Shown here in pieces: positions 1-11,589 of a DNA stretch of 64,000 nt (its first letter is position 1; the number at the start of each line of letters is the position of its first letter). The position numbers were made by a program, and so were the translations under genes. The notes under the pieces were generated by a model that saw only the letters and a list, made by a program, of their open reading frames with translations, was not told the origin of the DNA and did no database searches. Source of the DNA: Gari tellinella (taxonomy: Eukaryota; Mollusca; Bivalvia; Cardiida; Psammobiidae); assembly GCA_922989275.2 (NCBI GenBank), contig OV277874.1:19146154-19210153 (forward strand), written 5' to 3'.

Positions 1-167
1 ATGGTAAAAGCATGAAACGATATCTCTATTTGGAAAATATAACTACACTAAAAGGCGCTTCAAAGAGGTAAAGGGATATCATTGTCGTTCTGGATCAATA
101 GGAAATAGGGGTGGGGTGGAGTTGGGGTGGGGAGGGCTGAAGGTTGCAGGAATGAATTTGGTTGGGT

Positions 168-392
168 TTAACCCTTTCCCTGATAGAAGTGCCTTTTAGC
201 GCATTTGATTTATTCCTCCACAAAAGAAAATAGTTCCAATTTATACAGTCATAAACATTTTCCAACAGAAATATTTTCTATATTCTAGCAGATGATAGCT
301 TAAATCAGGCTGAAAGTAAAGCAGAATGCGCCTTAAGGCGCATTCTGCTTTACTTTCAACCTGCTTTAAGTGGTCACCTGTCTTCAAAACTC
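168..392. mobile_element. MITE-A copy flanked by duplicated host DNA
   Basis: Begins TTAACCCTTTCCCTGATAG and carries the family hairpin (AGCAGAATGCGCC, loop TTAA, GGCGCATTCTGCT). It breaks off near 390. About 75 bp on each side (roughly 91-167 and 394-460, starting CTGGATCAATAGGAA and ending TTTGGTTGGGTTT) are near copies of each other. Confidence 0.7.
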
Positions 393-1331
393 TGGATCAA
401 TAGGAAGTTGGAGGGGTGGGGGAGGATTGAAGGTTGATGGAATGCGTTTGGTTGGGTTTTGACAATTCTTTTGGTTTAGCAAAGAACAATGCTTCAAACT
501 GTTAGTGCAAACAGACTTTACAGTGCTCAAACAAGCAACATTGCAGCAGTTTCAGTTTAACCCATTACTCCATAGATACTACTTTTTACTTAAATTTATT
601 ACTCCACTGAAAAAAATGAAATCAGAAACATTAATATGTATGGCATACTGATTGGATCATGAGCAGATACCAAAAACACTTGGCCTGTTGCCTGGATCCA
701 AACTATCCTGGATCCAAACTATGCTGATGCATTGAAAGTACTTTAACCATCCATTTCCCTATAGCTTGTTTTCTGTATTGAAGACAGATGGTTATTTAAC
801 CCTTTCATGTTATGCCTTGAATTTATTCCTCCACTGAAGAAAAAGGCTCCAATATATACAGTCAAGAATATGTAGCATTAGAAATATATTCTATATTCTA
901 GCAGATGGTAGCTTAACCCTTTACCCAATAATCCGTTTATAACATTAAATACAGGTGATCACTTAAAGCAGGTTGAAAGTAAAGCAGAATGTGCCTTAAG
1001 GCACATTCTGCTTTACTTTCAGCCTGCTTTAAACTACTATCTGCTAGGCTATATCAAGATATTTGCTATTGTAATTGTTCATGAGGTTATAAACTGGAAC
1101 TATTTTCTTTAGCGGAGGAATAAATCAAACACGCTAAAAGTCGCTTATATGGGGGAAAGGGTTAAAACAGGCTTAAATACTAGAACTGGGGTAAGGGGTT
1201 AAGCAGGCAGAAGGTTAGAAGATTACTCCTTAAGAGTTAATTTTGCTTTATTTTCAGACTGCTTTAACTTTAAGCAACCATCAGCAAATATGTGTTATGG
1301 TGCATCTTCATGACTGTGTATAATGGAGCTA

Positions 1332-1577
1332 CAGTGGAGAATGTGTTATTCTTTCCCAATAAACGCGTTTACGCTAAAACTATTATTTGCAGTGCAAAGA
1401 GTTTAGAGCCAGATCAGACGCTGGGTAACCCGGCATCTGATCAGGCTCCGAACTGTTTGCCACCCAGATAAAGATGAATTATCAGAATTGTCCAAAAGTT
1501 GTACTTTTCTACGTTGTAGTATTTTGCGTTTGCGTACGTTTGCGTTTAAACGGGAAAGAATAACAGATTCTCCACTG
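1332..1577. mobile_element. MITE-D1 (TA-flanked, 246 bp)
   Basis: TA duplications at 1330-1331 and 1578-1579; termini CAGTGGAGAA and TTCTCCACTG. The central hairpin contains AGATCAGACGCTGGGTAACC and its complement. Mariner-like by TA target (inference). Confidence 0.85.
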
Positions 1578-2479
1578 TATTTTCTTCAGTGAAGCCTGAT
1601 GAAGGAATAAATTAAAGGTGTGAAAAGATGTGTTTATGGAGTAATGGGTTTAATAATGAAATTAGAAACATTACTATAGTGTGTGGATCCTAATCAGATG
1701 CAAAAGAAATATGCCTCTGACCTGGATTCCAATTTTTTGCCATTATGCAAGTGAAATAACGTTTGCATATATACATGTACAAGTATAGGCAAAAGGTGAA
1801 AAGTGCAAGACTTAAATTCTGGTAGGCTGGTCGAATGAAAACATTTTAATCCTTTACTCCATAGTAGTTCTGAACACAGGTGGCTGTTTAAAGCAGGTTG
1901 ATAGTAAAGAAGAATGCCCCTTTAGGCACAATCTGCTTTACTTTCAGCCTGCATTAAGCTACCATCTGCTAGAATATAGAAAATATTTCTCATGGAACAT
2001 ATTCATTACTGTATAAATTGGTAATATAGTCATCGTTAGAGGAATGAATAAACTGCGTAAAAAAGGCGTAAAAAGGCATACTTATTGGGTAATGGGTTAA
2101 AAGTGCAAAAATCAAAATCTAGTGCACTTGAATGAATACAGGTTAAGGTGCTGAGGATGTGAACAATCTGAATAGAAATCTTATTCAGGGCTCCAGATAA
2201 GAGGTAGTTATTTCAACATTTTCTCACTCATTTCAGCACCAAGTCCTATGGTGTTACTACTCATTAGAATCGTCTCGAAGAGACGATTCTAATGAGTAGT
2301 GACACCATAGGGTTTAATTCAGAAATAAAGATCTTAAGTTTTGAAAAACTACTCTTATCTGTTGCTCTGCTTATTATCATATATGCAAAATACATGAAAT
2401 ATGTTTACATTCTACATGACATATACTTCAATAATTTCATCAGTTAAACTTTTGTTACTATTCGATGAAGATGCAGTGA

Positions 2480-2745
2480 GATCTCATAAATGTATGTGTC
2501 TGCTAGGCAAATTTCATAAATATATGTCTGCTAGGCAAATCTCATTAATATATGTGTCTCGTAAGGAAATCTCATAAAAATATGTCTGTTAAGCAAATCT
2601 CATTAACATATGTGTCTGCAAGGCAAATCTCATAAATATGTGTTTGCTATTCAAATCTTATAAAAATGTGTCTGTTAAGCAGATCTCATAAATATTATGA
2701 GTTTGCTAAGCAAATCTCATAAATATATGTGTCTGCTAAGCAGGT
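2480..2745. repeat. Tandem repeat, about 29-bp unit
   Basis: Nine or so imperfect units of the form CTCATAAATATATGTGTCTG followed by CTAAGCAAAT. Intronic, with no coding potential. Confidence 0.8.
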
Positions 2746-3596
2746 CAATATCATTCCAGATGAGAGTTTAAAGCAGGCTGAAATAAAGCAGAACACTAAG
2801 GCGAATGCTTCTATCTGCTAGGATATAGGAAGCTATTTTTTATGGTGCATATTCATATCATGACTGTATAAAGTAAAACTATTAGTTATAAACTAAAGGT
2901 GTAAACAGGTATATATATTGGGTAATGAGTTAACCCTTTACCTGATAGCCTATTTCTAGTATTGAAGATAGGTGACCACTTAAAGCAGGTTGAAAGTAAA
3001 GCAGAATGCGCCTTAAGGCGCATTCTGCTTTGCTTTTAGCCTGCTTTAAGCTTCCATGTGCTAGAATATAGAAAATATTCATGACTGATTAAGTTGGAAC
3101 TATTTCCTTCAGCGGAGGAATAAATCATATGCGCTAAAAGACGCTTTTATGGGGGAAAGGGTTAAGCTGTGACTATAATATCATAATTGAGCAAAAGCAT
3201 ACTAGGGCTCTAATATATAGATAAGCCCTCCAACTGCTCTTCTGAAATGGCTTAACCCATTACTTCATAGAGACACCATTTTACGCCTTTATAATTCCTC
3301 AAATGAAGAAAATAGTTCCACAACATACAGTCAAGAATGTGTGCCATAAGAAATAGTTTGTATATCCTAGAAGATGGAAGCTTAAAGCAGGCTGAAAGTA
3401 AAGCAGAATGCGCCTTAAGGCGCAATCTGCTTTACTTTCAACCTGCTTTAAGTGGTCAACTGTCTTCAAAACTAAAACAGGCTATGGGGTAATTGTTTAA
3501 TGAGACTTATGAGATCTCTATGCTTCTATTCTTCAAAGAATTAAACAGGGCTCCAGATAAGGGAAGAAATTCAAAAACGTAAATCTTTGTTCTTGC

Positions 3597-4018
3597 ATTA
3601 AACCCTATGGTGTCACTACTCATTAGAATCGTCTCTTCGAAACAATTCAAATGAGAAGTAACACTAAAGGATTAAATTGGTAATGAGTTAGAAAATGTTT
3701 TATTTGTTCTTGCATTAAACCCTATGGTGTCACTACTCATTAGATTCGTCTCTTCGAAATAATTCAAATGAGAAGTAACACTATAGGATTTAATTGGTAA
3801 TAAGTTAGAAAATGTTTGATTTGTTCTGGCATTAAACATTATGGTGTCACTACTCATTAGAATCGTCTCTTCGAAATAATTCAAATGAGAAGTAACACTA
3901 TAGGATTTAATTGGTAATGAGTTAGAAAATGTTTGATTTGTTCTTGCATTAAACCCTATGTAGTTACTACTCATTAGAATCGTCTCTTCGAGACAATTCA
4001 AATGAGAAGTAACACTCC
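3597..4018. repeat. Four-copy tandem array of MITE-B core (116-117 bp)
   Basis: CCTATGGTGTCACTACTCAT recurs at a 116-117 bp step (about 3604, 3720, 3837, 3954). Each unit has the GAATCGTCTCTTCGAAACAATTC core hairpin. The 109-codon open frame here is the repeat read through and is not a gene. Confidence 0.85.
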
Positions 4019-4030
4019 CTCTTATCTAAA

Positions 4031-4270
4031 GCCCGTTTCATAAAACTTTGTACGACAAAAACGATCATAAGTCAAAACTTTAAAATACAGTTAATTTCTG
4101 ATTTCTCTATCTTACCCTGTCTTGTGACATGTCTTTGGAATAGTCTTTTCAAGACGATTCCAAAAAGATGTCACAAGACAGGATTACATGGAGAAATAAA
4201 TAATAATTGAGACTTTTATAACCTGACTTACAACAGCATTTGTCGTACGAAGTTTTATGAAACGGAGCCC
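4031..4270. mobile_element. Family G MITE, copy G1
   Basis: Termini GCCCGTTTCATAAAACTTTG and GAAGTTTTATGAAACGGAGC, with internal hairpin GGAATAGTCTTTTCAAGACGATTCC. It abuts a MITE-B end (CTCTTATC) on the left. Confidence 0.8.
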
Positions 4271-4683
4271 TTGAGCCATCATTAAAGCCTACAAGTTTGA
4301 TTATTTATCAATTTTAAATGTTGAGTATTTTCCTGTGTGGCGTTCTGGGCAGCAGCATTCAGAAGCATGCATAGCCATTTCTCATGCGGGAAGCACACTT
4401 ACAGGGCTGCCACAAGTTGATCATAAAAATACTAAGATTTCAAATTTTCAATTTTTCAGACGCAATTTTACTAATCATACCTTTACCCCATAGTCTGTTT
4501 CTTGTTTTGAAGACACATGACTACTTAAAACAGGTTGACAGTAAAGCAGAATGCGCTTTAAGGTGCATTCTGCTTTACTATCAGCCTGTTTTAAGCTACC
4601 ATCTGCTAGGTTAAAAAATCCGAAGACTTAGGAAAAATCCGGAGAAATGGCAGCCCTGCACTTTCTCTGACATGCCCCCTTAC

Positions 4684-4956
4684 CCAGTATAGATCACTGT
4701 GTCAGGAGTAGACACACTGCCAGCATCTGATTGGCTCTCATTGTCACATGACTTCAGTAAGCCAGTGTCTGATTGGCTCCTGCTGTCAGCTGACTTAGTA
4801 AGCTCAGAATCTGATTGGCTGTTTAAGTCAGCTGACAGGGATAAATCAGTCACATGACCATTAGTCACATGACCATTAACAACCAATCCACTACCAGCAG
4901 TTGTTGCTGCCTCTGATTTTTCCTTTTCATCAGGCAGTTCTGTTCTCTCAAGTTTT
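4684..4956 (-). CDS. TJP1: ZO exon E28: tail with 14-residue SQSD repeats
   Basis: 273 bp. Encodes KLERTELPDEKEKSEAATTA, then NGHVT twice, then three 14-residue repeats at 4710-4835: SADLNSQSDSELTK, SADSRSQSDTGLLK and SCDNESQSDAGSVS. It ends TPDTVIYT. Acceptor TGTCTGTTGATAG; donor GTAAGG at 4678-4683, in phase 2. The frame reads TAA just past the donor, but the phase and the absence of a ZU5 domain argue for splicing onward. In ZO-1 the ZU5 domain follows such a linker, so the next exon should be left of this window. Confidence 0.88.
4710..4835 (-). repeat. Coding triplication, 42-bp unit (SQSD repeats)
   Basis: Three in-frame 42-bp units inside E28 each encode S-A/C-D-x-x-S-Q-S-D plus five residues. 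The S-Q-S-D core is invariant, while flanking positions vary. S-D-x-E and S-x-x-D/E contexts resemble acidophilic-kinase sites (inference). Confidence 0.85.
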
Positions 4957-5277
4957 CTATCAACAGACAAGCCCAGTACAAAATCATTCATAATTATATA
5001 AATATACCGTAATACTACATTTAAACACAACAAGAGGCGAAGAAAAGTTTTAATCAGAGTTTCAGAGTTAAACTCTGTGCATGTTAACGGCGAAAATTTG
5101 TTACAATTGCAAACAGTTTTTATCCAGAATGAAATGCCACATTTTATGGCGTCTAAATAGGATCTAAACTATTTGACATGCTGACCATAAAAAAAATAAT
5201 TTGGAAAAAATTAAGAAGAAATACAGACAACTAATCTAAATGTAGAAAATGAATAATTTTCGAGCGTTAAAGCATTA

Positions 5278-6103
5278 AACAAGACTGCGTTAAATAAAAC
5301 GCTTATGCCCCCGGTGGCATCCTTGACAATATAGTCTGAATCTTTTCTAAGTCCAAATAAGGTCAAGGTCAAGATCAAACTGAGCTTGGGTATTACTGGT
5401 GGGTTGGTAATGGTCCAAGGCAATAACTGTATAAGTATAGAAGCATTGTAGTAAGTAGTGTTGATGCTAGACGAAACGGTAAAATCTAGTTAACCAAGAA
5501 ATAGCCCATTCAAAATATTCTAAGTCCAAATTAGGTCAAGGTCAAGGTCAAAATCACGGTTGGGTTATATTGGTGGATAGGGAATGGTCCAAGGCAGCAA
5601 CTGTATAAGCATCCAAGCATTGCAGTAAGCGGTGTTGATGTTAGACGAAACGGTAAAATCTAGTTAACCAAGAAATAGCCCATTCAAAATATTCTAAGTC
5701 CAAATTAGGTCAAGGTCAATGTCAAAATCACGGTTGGGTGATATTGGTGGATAGGGAATGGTCCAAGGCAGCAACTGTATAAGTATCCAAGCATTGCAGT
5801 AAGCGGTGTTGATGTTAGACGAAACGGTAAAATCTAGTTAACCAAGAAATAGCCCATTCAAAATATTCTAAGTCCAAATTAGGTCAAGGTCAAGGTCAAA
5901 ATCAAGGTTGGGTATTATTGGTGGCTAGGGAATGGTCCAAGGCAACAACTGTATAAGTATCCAAGTATTTGAATAAGCGGTGTTGATGCTAGACGAAAAG
6001 GTAAAATCTACTTAACCTGGTTACGGACGGACGGAAGGACGGACGGACTGACAGGACGATTACTATATGCTCCCGCATCTGTCGATGCCGGGGGCATAAA
6101 AAT
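5278..6103. mobile_element. Pearl-like element I1 with 174-bp internal tandem repeats
   Basis: Ends GCTTATGCCCCCGGTGGCAT and GATGCCGGGGGCATAA are imperfect inverted repeats. The core has units starting AAGTCCAAATTAGGTCAAGG at 5349, 5522, 5696 and 5870 (173-174 bp period). A GGACGGACGGAC microsatellite precedes the right end. Resembles bivalve pearl/HINE non-autonomous elements (established knowledge of that group; assignment inferred). Confidence 0.8.
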
Positions 6104-6227
6104 CAATAGTTTAAGCCAAATATTTGGAGAGGAACATAAAGTAGAGTGGGTGTATTTAAATGGGAGTATACAATACTTCAGCACTTGTCTTAAATGCAGC
6201 AAAGGTTATGTGAACTTAACATTTTAA

Positions 6228-6470
6228 CTCTTTCCTCCCTGAAACTTCAAATGGACAATCCCAGTTTCAATTTTAGTCTAGTCCATTTCTGACTTTTAAG
6301 GGTTGTTTTTGTCAATGTTTTGCATTATGACAAACAGTGAAGACCCAGATCAGAGGGCTCCGTAAGGAGCCCTCTGATCTGGGTATTCACTGTTTGCATA
6401 GGACAAGTGCACTTTGCACATGTATACTGTTTGAAAAGGACGCCTATATGCGGGACTAGGGTTCAAAGGG
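6228..6470. mobile_element. MITE-C1 (TTAA-flanked)
   Basis: TTAA at 6224-6227 and 6471-6474; ends CTCTTTCCTCCCTGAAAC and CTAGGGTTCAAAGGG. Central hairpin pairs AGTGAAGACCCAGATCAGAG with its complement around GGGCTCCGTAAGGAGCCC. Confidence 0.85.
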
Positions 6471-6766
6471 TTAAAATGCCTTATATCCCTTGGAAAGGAA
6501 ACTACAAATTAAACAAGACAAATTGATATCAGCATAGATAAGACTTTCCATCACAAACCCCACTCTTTGGTTTCTTATATAATGTATAGTATATTGATAA
6601 GCAAACATAATTATATATAATTATGTTATATGGACGAAAACTCGCCCCACCTATACATGTACATAATATGGACAAAAACTGACATCATCCATACATATAC
6701 AGAAATTCACTCCCTCTTATCTGGGAGTTGTTATATTTCATCTACTGGTAGGCAATCTGAACTCAC

Positions 6767-6955
6767 CTTGGTAAACTGTGATTGGGGTTAAACTTAGTCG
6801 GTGTTTTAGGGCCGCCTGGTGACTCTGGTTTTCCGAATGTCGACATGCCTGGTTTGTTATAGGCTTCGAAAGCACTTCCTGGCTGGTTCCCACGGGGATC
6901 TGATGGCCCTCCGCTGGTTCCCTGAGTTAAACTCCCATTGCTGGATCGCTTGTCC
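6767..6955 (-). CDS. TJP1: ZO exon E27: Gly/Pro/Ser-rich tail segment
   Basis: Encodes DKRSSNGSLTQGTSGGPSDP, then RGNQPGSAFEAYNKPGMSTF and GKPESPGGPKTPTKFNPNHS. SPGGPKTP carries two minimal proline-directed kinase sites (inference). Acceptor TTTCTTGCAG; donor GTGAGT at 6761-6766. Phase 2 in and 2 out. Confidence 0.91.
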
Positions 6956-8401
6956 CTGCAAGAAACAGAGATATGTGTAAAACTTAAGCTTAATTGTTGC
7001 TGTACTCTTGGCTGTATTTTTTATGTATGGTTTTCTGACACTCTACTATAAATCACATGTGCAGTGGAGGCAGCATTGTTCTTTCCCGTTTAAACGCATA
7101 GGAAACGTAAATGACATGCAATAACATATAGAAAATAGCAAAGGTTAGAAATTTCTACTGATTTATTTTGATCTGGATAGTAAACTGTTTGTTGTATATG
7201 TGCAAAGATTCTGTAAAATTATAAGATTATATTTGTAGCTTGAAAACTTTAAGAGCAGTTAGACAGACATTTCTAAACATGTGGAAAGATGAACAAACAG
7301 AATAGCAAAGGATTGAAGGAATGGACAGACAGTCACTCTATGTGTACATCATAGAAATGGTTATAAACATTGCTGAAATAATACAAGCATGCAGGATACA
7401 CCATGACTGTATAAAAGAAATGCTTTATAGGTGGCTAAACTACAACTTATATAAACAGTAAACACATATATTGAGAGCTTTGTAACCAATCACAGCTGCC
7501 GGGTATAACACATTTGAACAAATTACAGCTTATAAACAAATATATAGAGAGCTTTGTAACAAATAACAGCTTATAACAAATATATAGATTGCTTTGCAAC
7601 AAATTATGGAATCTAAATCTAAAGGCATGCTTGGGCAAAATGGTGAAAAAAATGTGTGTATAAGAATACAATGTATATCAAATAGACTATATGCAAACTG
7701 TCATATAAACATAATATTTATACAATAACACGTGACACTCAAAACAAATCTTATTGATGTGCGGAATCGAAACTCTGAAGATGGCTGCAGTACAGATCAA
7801 AACTGTCAAAATTTTGTGAAAATAATCTGTGCTGTCATGCTTAACCCTAACCTGAGGAAAACATGCTTAACCCAAACCCACATAGCTTGTTTTCAGCATT
7901 GAGAACAGTTGGTTGCTTAACCCATTACCCCATAAATACACCTTTTTACGCCTCTAATTTATTCCTTCACTGAAGAAAACTGTTCAAATTTATAATAGTC
8001 ATGAACATTTACCATAAGAAATATTTTCTATATTCTAGTAATTGGTAACTTAAAGCAGGCTGAAAGTAAAGCAGAATGCGCCTTAAGGCACATTCTGCTT
8101 TACTTTCAGTCTGCTTCAAGATACTATCTATTGGAATATAGAAAATATTTCTTATGTTGTATATTCATTACTGTATAAAGTCAAGTGAAACTGTTTTCTT
8201 TAATGGAAGGCGTAAAAACGCCTAATTAAAGTAGTGGGTTAAAACAATATCTACTCTCTGTATATAGTTTCTCTGTATTTAGATTTAAATGAGTTGTTTC
8301 TTGTTTTGAAGAGATTCAATGCAAATGTAATGAAAAATTCAGCTGGTAGGTAAAATAAAACCAGTATATATAGGCCCTACAAGGAAACATTAACTATAAA
8401 C

Positions 8402-8583
8402 CAGAGTTCCAGATAAGGGAGTTATTTCAAAAACTAAAATCTTTATTTCTGCATTAAACCCTATGGTGTCACTACTCATTAGAATTGTCTGGAAGAGACG
8501 ATTCTAATGAGTAGTAACACCATAGGATTTGTTGCTAAAATAGTGGATTTGTTCAGTTTACTCCCCTCTCATCTGGATCCCTG
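8402..8583. mobile_element. MITE-B with clear 8-bp target duplication
   Basis: Ends CAGAGTTCCAGATAAGGG and CATCTGGATCCCTG. The flanks CTATAAAC at 8394-8401 and 8584-8591 are an exact 8-bp duplication, which with CAGGGCTCC-type ends supports a hAT-like origin. Confidence 0.9.
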
Positions 8584-9512
8584 CTATAAACGGTTAATAA
8601 ATTAAACATGGAAAACATCTAACATGATAGTCTTAGACTGGGTAAGATCAACAGAAACTAAACAAAACATGAAAACCAGGGGTCCGTCAAATACGAAACT
8701 TCGTCAGACAAAAATTGTCGTAAGTCCAAACTTTAAAATACATCAAGATCTAGTTTCTGATTTCTCCATCTTATCCTATCGTGTGACATCTCATTTCAAG
8801 AAGATTTCAAACAGATGGCACAAAACAGAATAAGATGGAGAAATAAATAATAATTGATTTGATTTGTTTTTGATTTTACGTAGTTTTCATTCAACAGTAT
8901 TTCAGTCATATGGCGACATCCAGCTAATTACAGGTGGAGGAAGACCCCAGAAGTCCTTTATGCACTGTTTCAGGCACAAATCTGCAACTGGGTAGAACCA
9001 CCGACCTTCCACAAGCCAGCTGGAAGGCTTCCCCACACTAAAAATCTGAACGACCCTACTGGGATTCGAACTGGGATAACAATTGAGAATTTTGACGTAC
9101 AAACTTTCGTAATATGGGCTTCAGAACTGTGATTATGCCGAGTTACCATTCCAATTGAGGTGCACGGAACACTTTCATCACCAAACTCCAACTCTTTGCA
9201 TGCTGGGTATTTTTTTTCATCTGCAACAATAATGCTGTCTGCTACTTTTCTAAAAATAGATTTTCTTTTCAAAGCATAGTAAGAGTGTCAAACAGATTGG
9301 TTCCTGATGAGACTTTGTTATGCAGCTTCCCTTCAGGATCCAAACTGTTTGCAAATGTTCATGTGCTAAGACGAAATAGTTATTTGTTACTGTCTGAAAG
9401 CGGGATACACTTTTAGGTGTACCTCTAGACAAACAGTTTTGATCGTGTGGGGCCTGATCTGAGATCAAAACTGTTTACAGTTAATTCAATATTCTATCAG
9501 AATTTCTCAAAT

Positions 9513-9590
9513 AGAACTCAAATATTTGCAAAAGATTTTAGCAGTTTCTGATTCAGAAACTGCTAAAATCTTTTGCAAATATTTGAGTTA
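9513..9590. repeat. Near-perfect palindrome in family H relic
   Basis: About 35-bp arms (CAAATATTTGCAAAAGATTT and so on) meet at GCAGTTTCTGATTCAGAAACTGC with a one-base spacer. The complete family member at 37413-37634 is not palindromic here, so the arm was duplicated in inverse orientation. Confidence 0.85.
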
Positions 9591-9745
9591 TACCCGCTGC
9601 AGATGACATTTTAAAATGGCCGCCATATATTACCAAGCATGCAATGGGTTAAAAGACTGTGTGCTTGTGTACTAAATGGTTCCAGACTGTTCTGTATCTG
9701 GACTACAGCTCTCATGCTGTCTCTACAAGATATCTGAATATCTTG

Positions 9746-9987
9746 GACCCGTTTTATGAAACGTCGTACGACAAAAACGGTTATAAGTCAACATTTTAAA
9801 ATAAATTTCAGTTCTGATCTCTCCACCTTATCCTGTCTTATGATATCTCTTTGGAATCGTCTTTTCAAGACGATTCCAAAGAGATGTCACAAGACAGGAT
9901 TAGATGGAGAAATAAATAATTATTTATAATTTTAGAATCCGACTTACGACCAATTTTTGTCGGAAAACGTTTCATAAAACAGGCCCC
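9746..9987. mobile_element. Family G MITE, copy G2
   Basis: Ends GGACCCGTTTTATGAAACGT and ACGTTTCATAAAACAGGCCC. Internal stem GGAATCGTCTTTTCAAGACGATTCC. Confidence 0.8.
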
Positions 9988-10404
9988 TGGGTAACTACAA
10001 TCAGAGCTCTAGATAAGAGGGAATAAACTACAGATTGTGCAGCATTTTCTGCTTCATGTCTTGACCAATAACCCCATAAATACACCTTTAAACAGCTTAA
10101 ATTTATTCCTCCACTGAAGAAAATAGTCTCAATTTATTGAGTCATGAACATGCAGCATAAGAAATATTTTCTATATTCAAACAGATGATAGCTTAAAGCA
10201 GGCTGAAAGAAAAGCAGAATGCGCCCTAAGGCGCATTCTGCTTCACTTTCAACCTGCTTTAAGTAGCCACTTTATTTCAAAATTAGAAACAGGCTATGGG
10301 GTGATGGGTTAACCAAACCCTATGATGTGACAAACTAATTAGAACTATCTTTTACAGACCATTCTAATGAGAGATTATAACGTAGGGTTTGCTATGATAT
10401 ACTA

Positions 10405-10645
10405 CAGTGGAGAAGATGTTATTCTTTCCCAATAAACACGTTTAAGTCAAAACTACTATTTTCATTGCAAACAGTCTGGAGCCAGATCAGATGCCCGGTA
10501 ACCCGGCATCTGATCAGGCTCCAAACTGTTTGCCACACAGATTGAACTAAATCATGAAAATTGTCAAACAATTTTAACTGTCTACATTTTTGTGTATTGC
10601 GTTTTGTTTGTTTTTAAACAAGACAGAATAATGTTTTCTCCACTG
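10405..10645. mobile_element. MITE-D2
   Basis: TA at 10403-10404 and 10646-10647; ends CAGTGGAGAA and TTTTCTCCACTG. Hairpin AGATCAGATGCCCGGTAACC with its complement. Confidence 0.85.
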
Positions 10646-10657
10646 TAAGATTGTTAA

Positions 10658-10853
10658 CCCTTAGCCTGCCACTCACGACTATAGCTCCATATACAAACAG
10701 CTTGGATCCGGATGAGACCCCGAGTAACTCGGCGTCTCATCCGGATCCAAGCTGTTTGACACTCGGACAACATTTTCAGCAATTTTGAGCAACTTTGAAA
10801 CTTGAAGCAGATGAGAAATATAGCAGACGACAATTTATTTGGCGGGCTAAGGG
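10658..10853. mobile_element. MITE-F1 (TTAA-flanked)
   Basis: TTAA at 10654-10657 and 10854-10857; ends CCCTTAGCCTGCCACTCACG and GGCGGGCTAAGGG. Hairpin AGCTTGGATCCGGATGAGAC around GCCGAGTTACTCGGC. Confidence 0.85.
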
Positions 10854-11406
10854 TTAACTTTGGAAATAGTTCCCTTATCGGAAGTCCTGTACTGTTTTAC
10901 ATAACATGTAGTAGGTAAACTATAACAACAACTAGTAATAACGTTTGTGAACAAAACAAGAAACGGACAAAAAAACGGCTTCTTAACCTAGAGGAACATT
11001 ACGTTTCGATTAGTCTCGGTACACTAGCTGTACAGAACAGAAATTCACTCAGCTCCAGAAAAGGGGGAGTTCTCCAAAACCTAAAATCTTTATTTCTGCA
11101 TTAAATCACATGGTGTTACTACTCATTATTTTACTACTCATAATGAGTAGTAACATCATAGGATTTGGTGCTAAAATAAGTGAGAAATTGTTGGATTTGT
11201 CCAGTTTACTCCCTCTTATCTGGAGCCCTGAACAATGACTAGTAATAACATTTGTGGACAAAACAAAAACGGCTTCTAAACCTAGCGGAATATTACGTTT
11301 CGATTAGTTTCAGTACACTAGCTGTAGACAACAGAAATTCACCGCCACCAAGCAAGCAAGGTAAGCAAAATGTAAAAACTCCAAAGATATAGGCAGACTC
11401 TATTAC

Positions 11407-11589
11407 CGTAGTTCATCATGGGATTTAGAAACGACTTTCCCAGAACCATAGAAACCGGGCGTGATCAATTTTTTGTACGCTGAAAAATTGTCTTGGGGCT
11501 GTCGATTCCCGCCGGACGATTTATCCACATGATCTGTGGATTTGGAGTAGTTCCTAGACTGTTTGAGTCTTTCTAGTTCATCATCCGTT
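11407..11589 (-). CDS. TJP1: ZO exon E26: tail segment with DDELERL motif
   Basis: Encodes TDDELERLKQSRNYSKSTDH, then VDKSSGGNRQPQDNFSAYKK, LITPGFYGSGKVVSKSHDEL. The acceptor is GTTTTTCCAG just above 11589. Acceptors further out (TAAGAATAG) would break phase with E25. Donor GTAATA at 11401-11406 leaves CG, completed by G of E27 as Arg. The ITPGFYGSG core could be a conserved short motif. Confidence 0.9.

Larger units (their letters stand above)
1..4683. other. Intron beyond E28: MITE-rich, no exon found
   Basis: I find no ZU5-like coding on the minus strand here. Contents: MITE-A copies at about 168-390, 797-1165 (compound), 1850-2098, 2932-3172, 3251-3500 and a fragment at 4480-4615; MITE-D1; a 29-bp-type tandem array at 2480-2745; a MITE-B near 2187-2370; a tandem MITE-B core array at 3597-4018; family G at 4031-4270. 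Confidence 0.7.
4957..6766. other. Intron E27-E28 contents
   Basis: Holds pearl-like element I1 (5278-6103), MITE-C1 (6228-6470) and otherwise AT-rich sequence. Nothing coding seen. Confidence 0.7.
6956..11406. other. Intron E26-E27 contents
   Basis: Contains MITE-A (7918-8242), MITE-B (8402-8583), partial family G (about 8679-8865), family H relic (about 9395-9648), family G2 (9746-9987), MITE-A (10061-10313), MITE-D2, MITE-F1 and MITE-B (11051-11229). Positions 6960-7900 and 8870-9390 show no recognised repeat or gene. Short duplicated segments flank the B copy at 10920-11030 and 11230-11340 (CTAGTAATAACGTTTGTG). Confidence 0.7.

Noticed and set aside
3672..4001. 109-codon minus-strand open frame with repeated peptide
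   Set aside because: It is the tandem MITE-B core read through; the peptide repeat mirrors the 116-bp DNA repeat and the same peptide appears in other MITE-B copies.
1..4683. Searched for a ZU5-domain exon
   Set aside because: No minus-strand peptide resembling a ZU5 start was found; the interval is repeats.
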